Program-made: the position numbers and the translations under genes | Assembly (NCBI GenBank): GCA_963703165.1 | Contig: OY969798.1 | Span: forward strand, 5,022,001-5,086,000 | From: JBQTKD01 sp963703165 | GTDB taxonomy: Bacteria > Actinomycetota > Actinomycetes > Sporichthyales > Sporichthyaceae | Direction: 5' to 3' | DNA length: 64,000 nt | The notes under the pieces: generated by a model | Databases searched by the model: none | Told to the model about the DNA's origin: nothing | Seen by the model: only the letters and a program-made list of their open reading frames with translations | Shown here: one piece after another, positions 1 through 8,757 of the stretch | How the letters are laid out: each line of letters starts with the position of its first letter | How positions within the stretch are numbered: the first letter of the stretch is position 1

Positions 1-462
1 CATCCGCTCGCGGACCTCGGCGTCGGTGCCGCCGAAGCCGACCTCGGAGTAGCCGACCGGGAAGTTCGGCGGGCGGTAGACGTTCTTCTTGTCGTCGGGC
101 AGCCAGTACGTTCCGCTGAGATACGCGGTGAACTTGGCGTCGGTGTCCTTCGCGATGTCCCGGTAGTACTTCCACCGGTCGATGCTGCCGGCGCCGTCGA
201 AGGAGAACACGACGAACTGCGGCGGCTTCTCGCCCGGCGCCAACTTCGAGGGGACCGCCGCTGCGGTGGCGGTGGGCTCGGGAGCCGGGTTCATGGACGG
301 ATCGGTGCTCGGCGAGGCGCTGGGAACCGGCAGCCCGCCCACGTCGGAGGCGGCCGTGGCCTGCGGGTCCGCGGACCCGGGCAGGTAGACGGCAAGCAGG
401 GCGAGGCCCACGGCAGTGGCGACCAGGGCGGTGTCGAGCACCCGTCGGCGTCTCGGAAACAT
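1..462 (-). CDS. Secreted/membrane-anchored polysaccharide-deacetylase-like protein (N-terminal part)
   Basis: The gene reads leftward off the window, so only the first 154 codons are present. The ATG at 462 opens a short basic stretch (MFPRRRR), then one hydrophobic segment (about residues 8-28: a signal anchor or uncleaved signal peptide). A Pro/Ser/Thr/Ala-rich linker follows to about residue 80, then a folded domain starting QFVVFSFDGAGS. That phrase resembles the first metal-binding motif (TFDDG-like) of NodB-type deacetylases, which act on cell-wall or capsular polysaccharide outside the cell. The second and third NodB motifs lie beyond the window edge, so the assignment rests on one motif and the secretory architecture. 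A strong GGAGGAGG ribosome-binding sequence sits about 20 nt upstream, farther than usual, inside a hairpin. Confidence 0.6.
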   Translation of the reverse strand, partial: MFPRRRRVLDTALVATAVGLALLAVYLPGSADPQATAASDVGGLPVPSASPSTDPSMNPAPEPTATAAAVPSKLAPGEKPPQFVVFSFDGAGSIDRWKYYRDIAKDTDAKFTAYLSGTYWLPDDKKNVYRPPNFPVGYSEVGFGGTDAEVRERM

Positions 463-480
463 TCGGTCACGGTAGGTGTG

Positions 481-526
481 GCACCTCCTCCCGAGGGACC
501 GGTTTGAGCCGATCGGGAGGAGGTGC
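481..526 (-). promoter_or_regulatory. 14-bp perfect hairpin holding a Shine-Dalgarno sequence
   Basis: GCACCTCCTCCCGA (481-494) and its exact complement (513-526) flank an 18-nt loop. Read on the minus strand, the downstream arm contains GGAGGAGG, the only good ribosome-binding sequence before the ATG at 462, and the upstream arm is an anti-Shine-Dalgarno-like CCTCC. No T-run follows on either strand. It could terminate the export operon ending at 576, or mask translation of the deacetylase-like gene. Confidence 0.5.
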
Positions 527-575
527 TGACCTTGATCTGCGATCCGTGTCCGGTTTGCGGCAGTTCGTCCCCGGC

Positions 576-2291
576 TCAGCGCCCCCGAGTTACCGTTGCG
601 CCCCCGCCGGCGAATCCGCCGGCGCCCGCACCGCCGAACCCGCCGCCACCGAAGCCGGTCGCGCCGGACCGGGTCGCGGACGTCGAGGAGGTCGGCACCT
701 CGGCGCTCGGGTCTGCCAGGACGATGACCTGACCCTCAGTCAGACCATCGATGATCTCCGTCGTTGTATTGCCGACGGCCCCGGTGGTGACGTTCTTGCG
801 GACTGGCTTGCCGTCCTGCAGCAATGTGACGCCGGCTGTCGCGCCGATACCGGTGGCGCTGAGCGTGGAGTTCGGCACCGTGGTCACGCCTTGCGCGGAG
901 CGAAGAGTGATCGTGACCGCGGCGGCCGCACCTTCGGCCAGCCCCTTGGACGGCTGCGGCACCGTGATCATGACCGGGTAGGTGGTCGTGCCGGTCGTGC
1001 TGCTCGGCAGGATCCCGATGGCGCTGACCGTCGCGTCGGACGGACCGTCGGCACCGTCGGAGGTGACGGCCGCAGTCATGCCCTTCGTGAGCTTGCTCGC
1101 GGTTGCGGACGGCACCGCCAGCTCCACCTGCATCGCTCCGTCGCCGAGGATCGAGATGGCGTCGTCGGCCGAGGCGGTCTTGCCCTCGGTGAACGGAACC
1201 TCGCCGACGGTGCCGCTGATCGGGGCGCGCAGCACCGCGGCGTCGCGGTCCTCCTGTGCCCCCTCGAGCTCGGCCTGAGCGACGCGCACCGCGGCAGTCT
1301 CGACGGTCACCTTCGCATTCAGATCGAGCGTTGAGGTGCCTCCGCCACCGGTACTGCGGCTCGGGGTCTGACTGCTGCTCTGCTGAGATAGCGCGAGGGC
1401 CGACAGTTGCTTCCTGGCGGCCGCAGCGGCCGCCTGCGCGAGCTCGGTGGCTTCCTCGGAAGCGGTGGCGCGCGCCTTGGCGGCGGCCAGCGCCTGGTCC
1501 ATCGCCGCGCGGTAGGCGGTCTCGGCGGTGGTGACGGCAGCCTGCGCGGTCGCCACCCGGTCCTGTGCGGCTGCGACCGCGGCCAGCGCATCGACGCAGG
1601 CACGCAGCGCCTCGGTCCGATCCGCCGGCTCGGTCTCCTCGGTCGCCTCGATCTCCTCGGTGTTTGCCGGCTGCTCCGGCGCGGGGGCCACCACATCGGC
1701 ACACGCCACCTGCTGCGCGGTCAGTGCGGTCGTGGCGGCACCGAGGGCAACAGTTGCAGCCGTCCTGGCCTCGTTCAGCGCACGGGTCGGGGCCGTCAGG
1801 TCCACCTCGCCGCCCGGGGTCGGCGTGGAACCGCCGCCCTGCCGGCCGCCCACCTGCGGGGATCCGGAGTCCTCATCGGACGCCTCAGTGTCGGCCTGCT
1901 CGGACGTGTCATCGGCCGCGGCCAGTGCATTCTCGGCGTCCTCGAGGTCTGCCTTGGCCTTCGCGAGCGTCGCCTCGGCGGAGGTCAACGCCGCGTCCAA
2001 AGCGGCGGTGTCCATCCGGACCAGCACCTCGCCGGCCTTGACGGTGTCGCCGGCCTCGACCTCGACCTCGTCGACGAGCCCCACGACCCCGAAGGCAGCG
2101 GCTGCGGTGTCCAGCCCCGTCACGGTGCCGGTCGCGGTCACCACCTGGGTGACGTCGCCGACCGCGACCGTCGCGGTCCGATAGCCGGGGCCGGCGTCGC
2201 CGCTGTGGGCCCAGGCGAGCCCGGTCCCGGTGAGAACCGTCGCACCCAGCGCCAGCGGGATCACACGTCGCACGTACCTGGGGGCTCGCAT
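576..2291 (-). CDS. HlyD/MacA-type adaptor protein, large form with Gly-rich tail
   Basis: A 571-residue membrane-fusion/adaptor protein, last gene of the export operon. The ATG overlaps the upstream stop by one base (TGATG), which implies translational coupling. After an N-terminal hydrophobic segment (about residues 10-28) come a first half-barrel (VVGLVDEVEVEAGDTVKAG) and a very long Ala/Glu-rich coiled-coil hairpin broken by Ser/Gly-rich linkers (about residues 90-330). The second half of the lipoyl-like barrel (RAPISGTVGEV) and the beta-barrel domains follow. The C-terminus is strongly Gly/Phe-rich (repeats of GFGGG). In Gram-positive hosts such proteins bridge a MacB-type transporter and the cell envelope. 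It is clearly longer than its partner encoded at 5236-6441; two adaptors in one operon is unusual. Substrate unknown. Confidence 0.8.
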   Translation of the reverse strand: MRAPRYVRRVIPLALGATVLTGTGLAWAHSGDAGPGYRTATVAVGDVTQVVTATGTVTGLDTAAAAFGVVGLVDEVEVEAGDTVKAGEVLVRMDTAALDAALTSAEATLAKAKADLEDAENALAAADDTSEQADTEASDEDSGSPQVGGRQGGGSTPTPGGEVDLTAPTRALNEARTAATVALGAATTALTAQQVACADVVAPAPEQPANTEEIEATEETEPADRTEALRACVDALAAVAAAQDRVATAQAAVTTAETAYRAAMDQALAAAKARATASEEATELAQAAAAAARKQLSALALSQQSSSQTPSRSTGGGGTSTLDLNAKVTVETAAVRVAQAELEGAQEDRDAAVLRAPISGTVGEVPFTEGKTASADDAISILGDGAMQVELAVPSATASKLTKGMTAAVTSDGADGPSDATVSAIGILPSSTTGTTTYPVMITVPQPSKGLAEGAAAAVTITLRSAQGVTTVPNSTLSATGIGATAGVTLLQDGKPVRKNVTTGAVGNTTTEIIDGLTEGQVIVLADPSAEVPTSSTSATRSGATGFGGGGFGGAGAGGFAGGGATVTRGR

Positions 2292-3250
2292 CAGGCACCG
2301 GCCTGCGTGCTTGCCGGGGCGCCGGCCAGGCCGCCGTTCTGCCCTCGGCCCATGCCCTGTCGGTCGAAGATGGCTCCGGTGCACTCGCCGTCGGTGGCCG
2401 AGCGGATGACGATCGAGGTCGCGGTGACGACGCCGGTGGAGGCGGCGGTCCCCAGCGCCGTCACGCAGCGCCCGACCTTGATGGCGTCGGATTCGGCGGA
2501 CTTTATTTGCGTCCACGTCGTGGACGAAGTAAAAGTGACGGTCCGTGAGGTCGTGGTCGCCGTGCCGGTGCTCGGTGCTGCCGTCGCGGTGCCGTTCGCC
2601 ATGGCCGGGCGGGTCATCTCGACGTTGATGGTGTCCCCGGAGAGCGAGACCACCTTGCCGCTCGCGCCGCGGAGTCCGCCACGGGCGCCCTGCCCGGCGC
2701 CGTCCGGTCGCTGCGCGTCGGTGGGTGCCTGGCCGGCCGTCGGCGGCTGGCCCCCGCGGAGGCCACCTCCGCCCCCTCCGCCCCCTCCGCCGCCTAAGCC
2801 GCACGCGCCGTTGACCGCGTCGCTGATGCTGATCGAGGCCGCGGCGACCGGAGCGGTCTCGTCGGTGGTCGTGGTGGTAGTGGTCGTGGCCGGGGTGACC
2901 GAGATGCAGTCACCCACGGCGAGGTCGGAACTCTTCGCCGAGACCGTGTCGGTGAACTTCGTGTCCTTCGTCCACGACACCGCGGTCTGCGTCGAGATGT
3001 TCTGCACCTGCATGGTCGAACCGCTGACCTCGGCGATCTTGCCGGAGGCGCCGGGTGCGGTCCGTGCGCCGGTGGCGCGGTCGGTGCCGGCGCCGCCCGG
3101 GGTGGTCGCGGCTTCCTGAGTGCCCGTGTTGACAGCGGTGTCGGCGGTCGCCGCACCGCCTCCGCCGCAGGCGCCGAGCATGGTGATGGCCAGGCCCGTC
3201 GCGGGCAGGGCGGCGAGGATTCTGCGGGTCGGGCGGGCGATTCGAGGCAT
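2291..3250 (-). CDS. Lipoprotein with two DUF5666-like domains
   Basis: A 319-residue exported lipoprotein. The signal peptide ends in a clear lipobox, LGAC, with Cys28 as the lipidation site. The mature part holds two related beta-rich segments. Each starts ASGK(I/V) and contains an SGxTMxV-like strand, a T-rich strand ending in TKFT or TTWT, and a VGxC(I/V) step, as in DUF5666 proteins. Between them is a pure glycine tract of about eleven residues followed by a Gly/Gln/Pro-rich linker. Two conserved Cys per repeat may form disulphides. It lies between the permease gene (49-bp gap) and the second adaptor, so it probably works outside the membrane with that transporter. Molecular function unknown. 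Confidence 0.7.
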   Translation of the reverse strand: MPRIARPTRRILAALPATGLAITMLGACGGGGAATADTAVNTGTQEAATTPGGAGTDRATGARTAPGASGKIAEVSGSTMQVQNISTQTAVSWTKDTKFTDTVSAKSSDLAVGDCISVTPATTTTTTTTDETAPVAAASISISDAVNGACGLGGGGGGGGGGGLRGGQPPTAGQAPTDAQRPDGAGQGARGGLRGASGKVVSLSGDTINVEMTRPAMANGTATAAPSTGTATTTSRTVTFTSSTTWTQIKSAESDAIKVGRCVTALGTAASTGVVTATSIVIRSATDGECTGAIFDRQGMGRGQNGGLAGAPASTQAGA

Positions 3251-3299
3251 GGCTGTCTCCAGGAAGTGAGCGGAAGTCAGATGAGGGGTGGCGCAGCGA

Positions 3300-4535
3300 C
3301 TACGGGGTGCGCAGGGCGTCGATCGGGGTGAGGCGGGCGGCCCGGGCGGCGGGGTAGACCCCCGCGACGGTGCCGATCAGCAGCGAGACCGCCAGGCTGC
3401 CGACAGCGACCTCCGGGCTGACCGCTACGGGTTGATCGAGGAACCGTGGCAGGAGGGCAGCGACGCCGAGGCCGAGGCCGAGTCCCAAGGCTCCACCGGC
3501 GAGGCCGAGCGTGCTGGCCTCGGTGAGGAACTGGGTGCGTACTGCCCGCGGTGTGGCCCCGATGGCCTTGCGCAGGCCGATCTCCTTGGTCCGTTCGGTG
3601 ACCGAGACCAGCATGATGTTCATGACGCCGATCGCCCCGACCAGCAGGGAGATCCCGGCGATGCCGCCGAGCATGACGGTCAGCGTCTTGTTGGTGGCGT
3701 TCGCCGCGGTCACCAGCGACTGCTGAGTGGTGACGGTGAAGTCCGCGTTGGCGGTCGTGACGCCGTGGTTGGTGGCCAGTGCTGCCTGGATCTCCTGGTA
3801 GGCGGCCGACAGCGACTCCCGCGAGGCGGCCTGGACGTAGATCGTCGAGACTGCCGCCCGGTTGGTGCCGGCGGCGATCCGAGTCGCGTACGTCGAGGAC
3901 GGGAGCACGATGAGGTCGTCCTCGCTGGTGGCCGAGGTCGAGCCCATCGGCTCGAGCAGTCCCACGATGGTGAAGGTCGATCCGGCGATGCTGACCGTCT
4001 GTCCGACCGGGTCCCGACCGCCGAAAAGTTCACTCGCGGTGTCCGAACCGATGACGGCGACCGAACGGTTCTCGGAGACGTCACCGGCGTCGATGAACCG
4101 CCCGGAGGACAGCTCGCGGTCGCGGACCGAGAGCCACTCCGGAGTGGTGCCGACGACCGACGAGGTCCAGGTGGTGGAGCCGGCGGTCAGCGTCTGGTTG
4201 CCGGTGGAAACAGCGGCGACAGCACCGACGTCGGGTGCCACGTTCTTGTCGGCGAGGGTCGTCGCGTCGCGAGCGGTGAGGGTCGTCGCCGACCCACGTC
4301 CGCCACGCACACCGGTCGTGGTGGTCGTCGAGCCGGGGGAGACGATCAGCAGGTTGGAGCCGAGCGAGTCGATCTGGTCGCGGACCTGAGCCTGGGCGCC
4401 CTGGCCGAGGCCGACGGTCACGGTCACGGCGGCGATGCCGATCAGGATGCCGACCATCGTCAACGCGGAACGCATGCGGTGACCCTTGATGGCCTCACCG
4501 GCGGTGCGCAGGGTGTCGGAGCGTCTGATGGTCAT
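3300..4535 (-). CDS. MacB-type ABC transporter permease (FtsX family)
   Basis: A 411-residue permease. It begins with the family's amphipathic start (RSALTMVGILIGIAAV, first membrane helix about residues 20-42). A large extracytoplasmic MacB_PCD-like domain (about 45-270) follows, then the FtsX domain with three helices (about 280-305, 335-360, 375-400). The loop TKEIGLRKAIGATPR is the hallmark cytoplasmic loop of FtsX/MacB permeases that contacts the ATPase. The start overlaps the end of the ATPase gene by 4 bp (ATGA). With the adaptors it should export a peptide, lipid or small molecule; mechanotransmission MacB pumps are the nearest known relatives. Confidence 0.9.
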   Translation of the reverse strand: MTIRRSDTLRTAGEAIKGHRMRSALTMVGILIGIAAVTVTVGLGQGAQAQVRDQIDSLGSNLLIVSPGSTTTTTGVRGGRGSATTLTARDATTLADKNVAPDVGAVAAVSTGNQTLTAGSTTWTSSVVGTTPEWLSVRDRELSSGRFIDAGDVSENRSVAVIGSDTASELFGGRDPVGQTVSIAGSTFTIVGLLEPMGSTSATSEDDLIVLPSSTYATRIAAGTNRAAVSTIYVQAASRESLSAAYQEIQAALATNHGVTTANADFTVTTQQSLVTAANATNKTLTVMLGGIAGISLLVGAIGVMNIMLVSVTERTKEIGLRKAIGATPRAVRTQFLTEASTLGLAGGALGLGLGLGVAALLPRFLDQPVAVSPEVAVGSLAVSLLIGTVAGVYPAARAARLTPIDALRTP

Positions 4536-5239
4536 GCCACGCCGCCCAGCGCCATCGAGTGAGAGTCAGCGGTGATCAGACCGTCGGCGAGCTGCACGGT
4601 GCGGTCGGCGGCCGCGGCCACCTCGGCCTCGTGGGTGATCAGCACGATCGTCGCGCCGGACGCGTGCAGCTCGGCCAGCAGACCGAGGACGTCCTTGGTC
4701 GAGGTCGAGTCGAGGTTTCCGGTCGGCTCGTCGGCCAGGATCATCGACGGCTGCGACACCAGTGCCCGGGCGACAGCGACGCGCTGCTGCTGACCGCCGG
4801 AGAGCTGACCGGGGCGGTTGTCGACGCGGTCGCCGAGTCCGACGCGCCCCAGTGCCTCGATGGCACGCTTCTTACGTACCTTCGGGGCGATTCCCGCGTA
4901 CAGCAGGGGCAGTTCGACGTTGCGCCAGGCGGTCAGCGTGGGCAGCAGGTGGAACTGCTGGAACACGAAACCGATCTGTTCGTTACGCACGAGGGCCAGC
5001 TCGGTCTCCGACATCGCCGAGACGTCGGTGCCGGCGAGGCGATAGGTGCCGGCGGTCGGGGTGTCGAGGCAGCCGATGATGTTCATCAGCGTCGACTTGC
5101 CGGAACCGGAGGGGCCGGTGATCGCGACGTACTCGCCCTCGTGGACCGCCAGAGTGATCCCGCGGACGGCCTCGAAGGAGACCGGGCCACTGGAGTAGCG
5201 CTTGCGAATGCCTTCCAGGGAAAGGATCGGGGCGTTCAT
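4532..5239 (-). CDS. MacB/LolD-type ABC transporter ATPase
   Basis: A 235-residue ATPase with all sequence hallmarks: Walker A GPSGSGKST (residues 42-50), Q-loop around FVFQQFHLL, signature LSGGQQQR, Walker B MILADEPTGNLD and switch histidine in LITHEAE. The spacing of DEPTGNLD and FQQFHLLP is typical of the MacB/LolD/FtsE group rather than of nutrient importers. It overlaps both neighbours by 4 bp (ATGA junctions), so adaptor, ATPase and permease are translated as a coupled unit. Confidence 0.95.
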   Translation of the reverse strand: MNAPILSLEGIRKRYSSGPVSFEAVRGITLAVHEGEYVAITGPSGSGKSTLMNIIGCLDTPTAGTYRLAGTDVSAMSETELALVRNEQIGFVFQQFHLLPTLTAWRNVELPLLYAGIAPKVRKKRAIEALGRVGLGDRVDNRPGQLSGGQQQRVAVARALVSQPSMILADEPTGNLDSTSTKDVLGLLAELHASGATIVLITHEAEVAAAADRTVQLADGLITADSHSMALGGVA

Positions 5240-6441
5240 CGGGTGCCGCCCGTCGGAGCGCCGCCGCCGATGTTGCCGCCGCCGCCGGTGAACGTGCCGC
5301 CCGCCGGGAAGCCCTGCGGGATCGCCCCGCCGGCCGGGAGTTCGAAGCCGCCGCCCTGGCCACGGGTGCCACCGGTGCCGCGGGTGCCGGTGCCCTGGCG
5401 CACCTGAGTGCTCGTCACCTTGACCTGGTCGCCCTCGACGATGCCCGACCTGATCTCGGTCGTGGGTCCGTAGGCGGTGCCCACGGTGACCTCGGTGGTC
5501 TCCTCCATGCCGCCGGTGACCTTGGTGACGACGGTCGTGCCGTTCTCCTGGCGGATCGCGTTGGTCGGGATGCTCAGCACGTCGGGCACGGCCGCGGTGA
5601 CGATTGTGGCCGTGGCGCTCGCGCCCGGGTGCAGACCGTCGGGATCCCCGGTCACCTTGATCACGACAGGGAAGCTCGAGGAGGAACCCGAGGTGCTCGT
5701 AGCCACCACGCCGACCGAGCTGACGGTGCCGAAGATCTGCTGGGTCGCCCCGCTCAGGCTGATGCGTGCCTGCTGCTCCTTGGCGATCCTGTCGAGGTCC
5801 GAACCGCTGACCGAGGCCTTGACCAGCCAGGACTTCGTGCCCACCAAGGTGATCGCATTGCTCGCGGTGCCGCTCGAGCCGCCCCCGGAGCCGCCGGAGA
5901 TCCGATCGCCCTTGGCGATCCCGACCGCGGCGACAGTGCCCGCGAAGGGCGCGGTGAGCTGGGCGGCGTCCAGGTCGTCCTGAGCTGTGGCCAGCTTGTC
6001 CTCGGCGGTCTCCAGCTGCGCCTTCGCCGAGGTCAGCTGCGTGTCGGAGGCGTCGGCGTCCTCGGCGGCCTCGACCTGCGCGGCCGCGGCGTCGCGGTTC
6101 GCGTCGGCGATCTCCACCGCCCGTTCGAGGTGGGTGTCGTCGATCTCAGCGAGCAGCTGACCCTTCTTCACCACGTCGCCGACGGCCACCTTGACCGCTG
6201 TCACCGTGCCTGTGACGGGGAAGCTGACCTCGTCCTGCTGTGCCGGCTCGACGGTCCCGGTCGCGCTGACGGTCTGCTCGACGGTGCTGACGCTCGCGGT
6301 GGCGACGCTGGTCCGCGTCGTCGCCGCCGCGGCAGCCGTCTCGCCTCCGCTGCCCAGCGCCCAGGCACCCGTGCCGCCGCCGGCCGCGACGACGGCCAGC
6401 GCCACCACCGCCAGGCGCCGCTTCTTCGAGAACAGCTTCAC
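5236..6441 (-). CDS. MacA/HlyD-type adaptor protein, first gene of the export operon
   Basis: A 401-residue adaptor. I chose the GTG at 6441 (VKLFSKKRR, then hydrophobic helix about residues 10-28) because a GGGGGG ribosome-binding tract lies 7 nt upstream; an ATG at 6468 would add nine residues but has no such site. The lipoyl-like barrel is split: first half VSFPVTGTVTAVKVAVGDVV, second half LTAPFAGTVAAVGI. A short Ala/Asp/Glu-rich coiled coil lies between them (about 100-150). Beta-barrel and membrane-proximal domains follow, then a Gly/Phe/Pro-rich C-terminal tail. The 210-bp gap to the divergent acs gene must hold its promoter; I saw no clear operator there. Confidence 0.85.
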   Translation of the reverse strand: MKLFSKKRRLAVVALAVVAAGGGTGAWALGSGGETAAAAATTRTSVATASVSTVEQTVSATGTVEPAQQDEVSFPVTGTVTAVKVAVGDVVKKGQLLAEIDDTHLERAVEIADANRDAAAAQVEAAEDADASDTQLTSAKAQLETAEDKLATAQDDLDAAQLTAPFAGTVAAVGIAKGDRISGGSGGGSSGTASNAITLVGTKSWLVKASVSGSDLDRIAKEQQARISLSGATQQIFGTVSSVGVVATSTSGSSSSFPVVIKVTGDPDGLHPGASATATIVTAAVPDVLSIPTNAIRQENGTTVVTKVTGGMEETTEVTVGTAYGPTTEIRSGIVEGDQVKVTSTQVRQGTGTRGTGGTRGQGGGFELPAGGAIPQGFPAGGTFTGGGGNIGGGAPTGGTR

Positions 6442-6651
6442 TGTCCAACCCCCCGGAAGGATCTGCATCCGATGTGCACCGTGGCGATCAAGCGCCGCCT
6501 ACTGACCAGAGAGTGGGGTCGTGCTCTGTGTCGCTCCGTTGCGGCCGCTTGGCGCTTTCTGTGAGTGCTCGGGCCTGCGGGGCGGTATGGCCTGATGTGC
6601 TAGACCTCAACCAGATCTGTACATCTCCACGTCGACCCCCTTGGAGTTCCC

Positions 6652-8616
6652 GTGTCCGACGAGCCGGCCCTCGACGCCCTGCTGCACGAGAACCGCCGCT
6701 TCGACCCGCCCGCCGAGCTCGCCGCGGCGGCGAACGCGCAGCCCGGGATCTACGCGCAGGCCGATGCCGACCGGGTCGCGTTCTGGGAGCAGGCTGCAGG
6801 CGCCCTGGACTGGGAGACCCCCTGGCAGACCCCGTTGCAATGGGATCCGCCCTTCGCCAAGTGGTTCGTCGGCGGCAAGCTCAACGCCGCGGTCAACGCG
6901 CTCGACCGGCACGTCGCGGCCGGCCGTGGGGACAAAGTGGCCTTCCACTGGATCGCCGACGGAGACACCGAACGTCGCTCCATTACTTACGCCGAGCTGA
7001 CGAAGATGGTCTGCCAGGCGGCCAACGGCCTGACCTCCCTCGGCGTGCAGGCAGGCGACCGCGTCGCGATCTACATGCCGATGATCCCGGAGACCCTCGC
7101 AGCGATGCTGGCCTGCGCCCGCCTGGGTGCGGCGCACACGGTGGTGTTCTGCGGCTTCTCCGCCGAGTCGCTGAAGAGCCGCATCCTCGACTGTGACTGC
7201 AAGGCGGTCATCACGGTCGATGGCCAGATGCGCCGTGGCGCGCCCGCCCCGGTCAAGCCCACGGTCGACGAGGCGCTCGCGGACTGCCCCGGGGTGGAGA
7301 AGGTGCTCGTCGTGCGCCGCACCGGTGGCGAGGTCGAGTGGACCGAGGGCCGCGACGTGTGGTGGCACGAGACTGTTGAGCTGCAATCTGATGAGCACTC
7401 ACCTGAGTTCTTCGACGCCGAGCAGCCGCTGTACATCATGTACACCTCAGGCACCACCGCTAAGCCCAAGGGCATCCTGCACACCACGGGTGGCTACCTG
7501 ACCCAGGTCGCGTGGACGCACCGCAACGTCTTCGACCTGAAGGACGACAGCATCTACTGGTGCGCAGCCGACGTCGGCTGGGTGACCGGGCACAGCTACA
7601 TCGTCTACGGACCGCTGTGCAACGGTGCGACGTCGATCATGTACGAGGGCACGCCGCACCCGGCGGATCAGGACCGCTGGTGGAAGATCATCGAGGAATT
7701 CAAGGTTTCGATTCTCTACACCGCCCCGACCACGATCCGCACCCTGATGAAGTGGGGCCACGAACTTCTCGAGCCCTACGACCTGTCGTCGCTGAAGGTG
7801 CTCGGCTCGGTCGGTGAGCCGATCAACCCCGAGGCGTGGATGTGGTACCGCACCTACGTCGGCGGCGGTAACGCTCCGATCGTGGACACCTGGTGGCAGA
7901 CCGAGACCGGCGCCATCATGATCAGCCCGTTGCCGGGCGTCACCTCCACCAAGCCCGGCGCGGCCATGCGTCCGTTGCCCGGGATCGCCGCGGAGGTCGT
8001 CGACAACGACGGCAAGCCTGTCGGCATCGGTGGCGGTGGACTGCTCGTCCTGTCCGAGCCGTGGCCCTCGATGCTGCGCGGGATCTGGGGCGACCCGGAG
8101 CGCTACAAGGAGACCTACTGGTCGCGGTTCGCCGGGACCTACTTCGCCGGCGACGGCGCGAAGCTCGACGACGACGGCGACCTGTGGCTGCTCGGGCGCG
8201 TGGACGACGTCATGAACATCTCCGGGCACCGCATCTCCACCACCGAGGTCGAGCACGCGTTGGTCGGGCACCCCTGGGTCGCCGAAGCGGCCGTCGTCGG
8301 AGCCCTCGACGCGACCACCGGGCAGGCGATCGTCGCGTTCGTGACCCCGAAGGGCAGCGTCACCGCGGAACAGTCGGGCGAGGCGTTCATCCAGGAGCTG
8401 CGCAACCACGTGGCCAAGGAGATCGGGCCGATCGCGAAGCCGCGGCAGATCGTCGTCGCGCCGGAGCTGCCCAAGACCCGCTCGGGCAAGATCATGCGCC
8501 GCCTGCTGCAGGACATCGCGGAGGGCCGGGACCTGGGTGACCAGACCACGCTGCTGGACCCGGCGGTGACCGAGGCGATCCGGAGCCAGATGACCGACTC
8601 GAAGGCCGGTGGCTGA
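6652..8616 (+). CDS. acs: Acetyl-CoA synthetase
   Basis: A 654-residue enzyme converting acetate, ATP and CoA to acetyl-CoA through acetyl-AMP; length and layout match classical Acs. Visible motifs are the P-loop-like YTSGTTAKPKG (about residues 264-274), the acetyl-CoA-synthetase phrase WCAADVGWVTGHSY, WWQTETGAIM (adenylate site) and the hinge/A8 region. Near the C-terminus PKTRSGKIMRR contains the catalytic Lys613, the site of reversible acetylation in this family. The GTG start is preceded by TTGGAG at a good distance. It may feed acetate released by the catabolic clusters farther along. A hairpin follows the gene. Confidence 0.95.
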   Translation: MSDEPALDALLHENRRFDPPAELAAAANAQPGIYAQADADRVAFWEQAAGALDWETPWQTPLQWDPPFAKWFVGGKLNAAVNALDRHVAAGRGDKVAFHWIADGDTERRSITYAELTKMVCQAANGLTSLGVQAGDRVAIYMPMIPETLAAMLACARLGAAHTVVFCGFSAESLKSRILDCDCKAVITVDGQMRRGAPAPVKPTVDEALADCPGVEKVLVVRRTGGEVEWTEGRDVWWHETVELQSDEHSPEFFDAEQPLYIMYTSGTTAKPKGILHTTGGYLTQVAWTHRNVFDLKDDSIYWCAADVGWVTGHSYIVYGPLCNGATSIMYEGTPHPADQDRWWKIIEEFKVSILYTAPTTIRTLMKWGHELLEPYDLSSLKVLGSVGEPINPEAWMWYRTYVGGGNAPIVDTWWQTETGAIMISPLPGVTSTKPGAAMRPLPGIAAEVVDNDGKPVGIGGGGLLVLSEPWPSMLRGIWGDPERYKETYWSRFAGTYFAGDGAKLDDDGDLWLLGRVDDVMNISGHRISTTEVEHALVGHPWVAEAAVVGALDATTGQAIVAFVTPKGSVTAEQSGEAFIQELRNHVAKEIGPIAKPRQIVVAPELPKTRSGKIMRRLLQDIAEGRDLGDQTTLLDPAVTEAIRSQMTDSKAGG

Positions 8617-8638
8617 GGTCTCTCGCCGGTGGTGAATC

Positions 8639-8664
8639 GTGCCCCCTGAGGTGGGAGGGGGCAC
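8639..8664 (+). terminator. Hairpin downstream of acs
   Basis: GTGCCCCCT (8639-8647) pairs perfectly with AGGGGGCAC (8656-8664) across an 8-nt loop, 22 bases past the acs stop. No U-tract follows, as is common for high-GC actinobacterial terminators. Confidence 0.6.
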
Positions 8665-8757
8665 GAAACAGTGCGTCGGCCACGGTGACAGCGCGGGCCT
8701 GTTCGTCATAAGGTCGGGCTTTGGTTACTCGCGAGTCACTTTCTCGAAGGCGGCCCC

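Noticed and set aside
2760..2800. Glycine-codon tract as a regulatory microsatellite
   Set aside because: It is a mixed GGN run that stays in frame inside the lipoprotein linker; it does not look like a uniform repeat able to shift frame.
576..2804. A 742-codon minus-strand frame spanning the second adaptor and beyond
   Set aside because: The first 171 codons are an Arg/Gly-rich shadow of the lipoprotein gene. The real adaptor begins at the ATG at 2291, which overlaps the lipoprotein stop.
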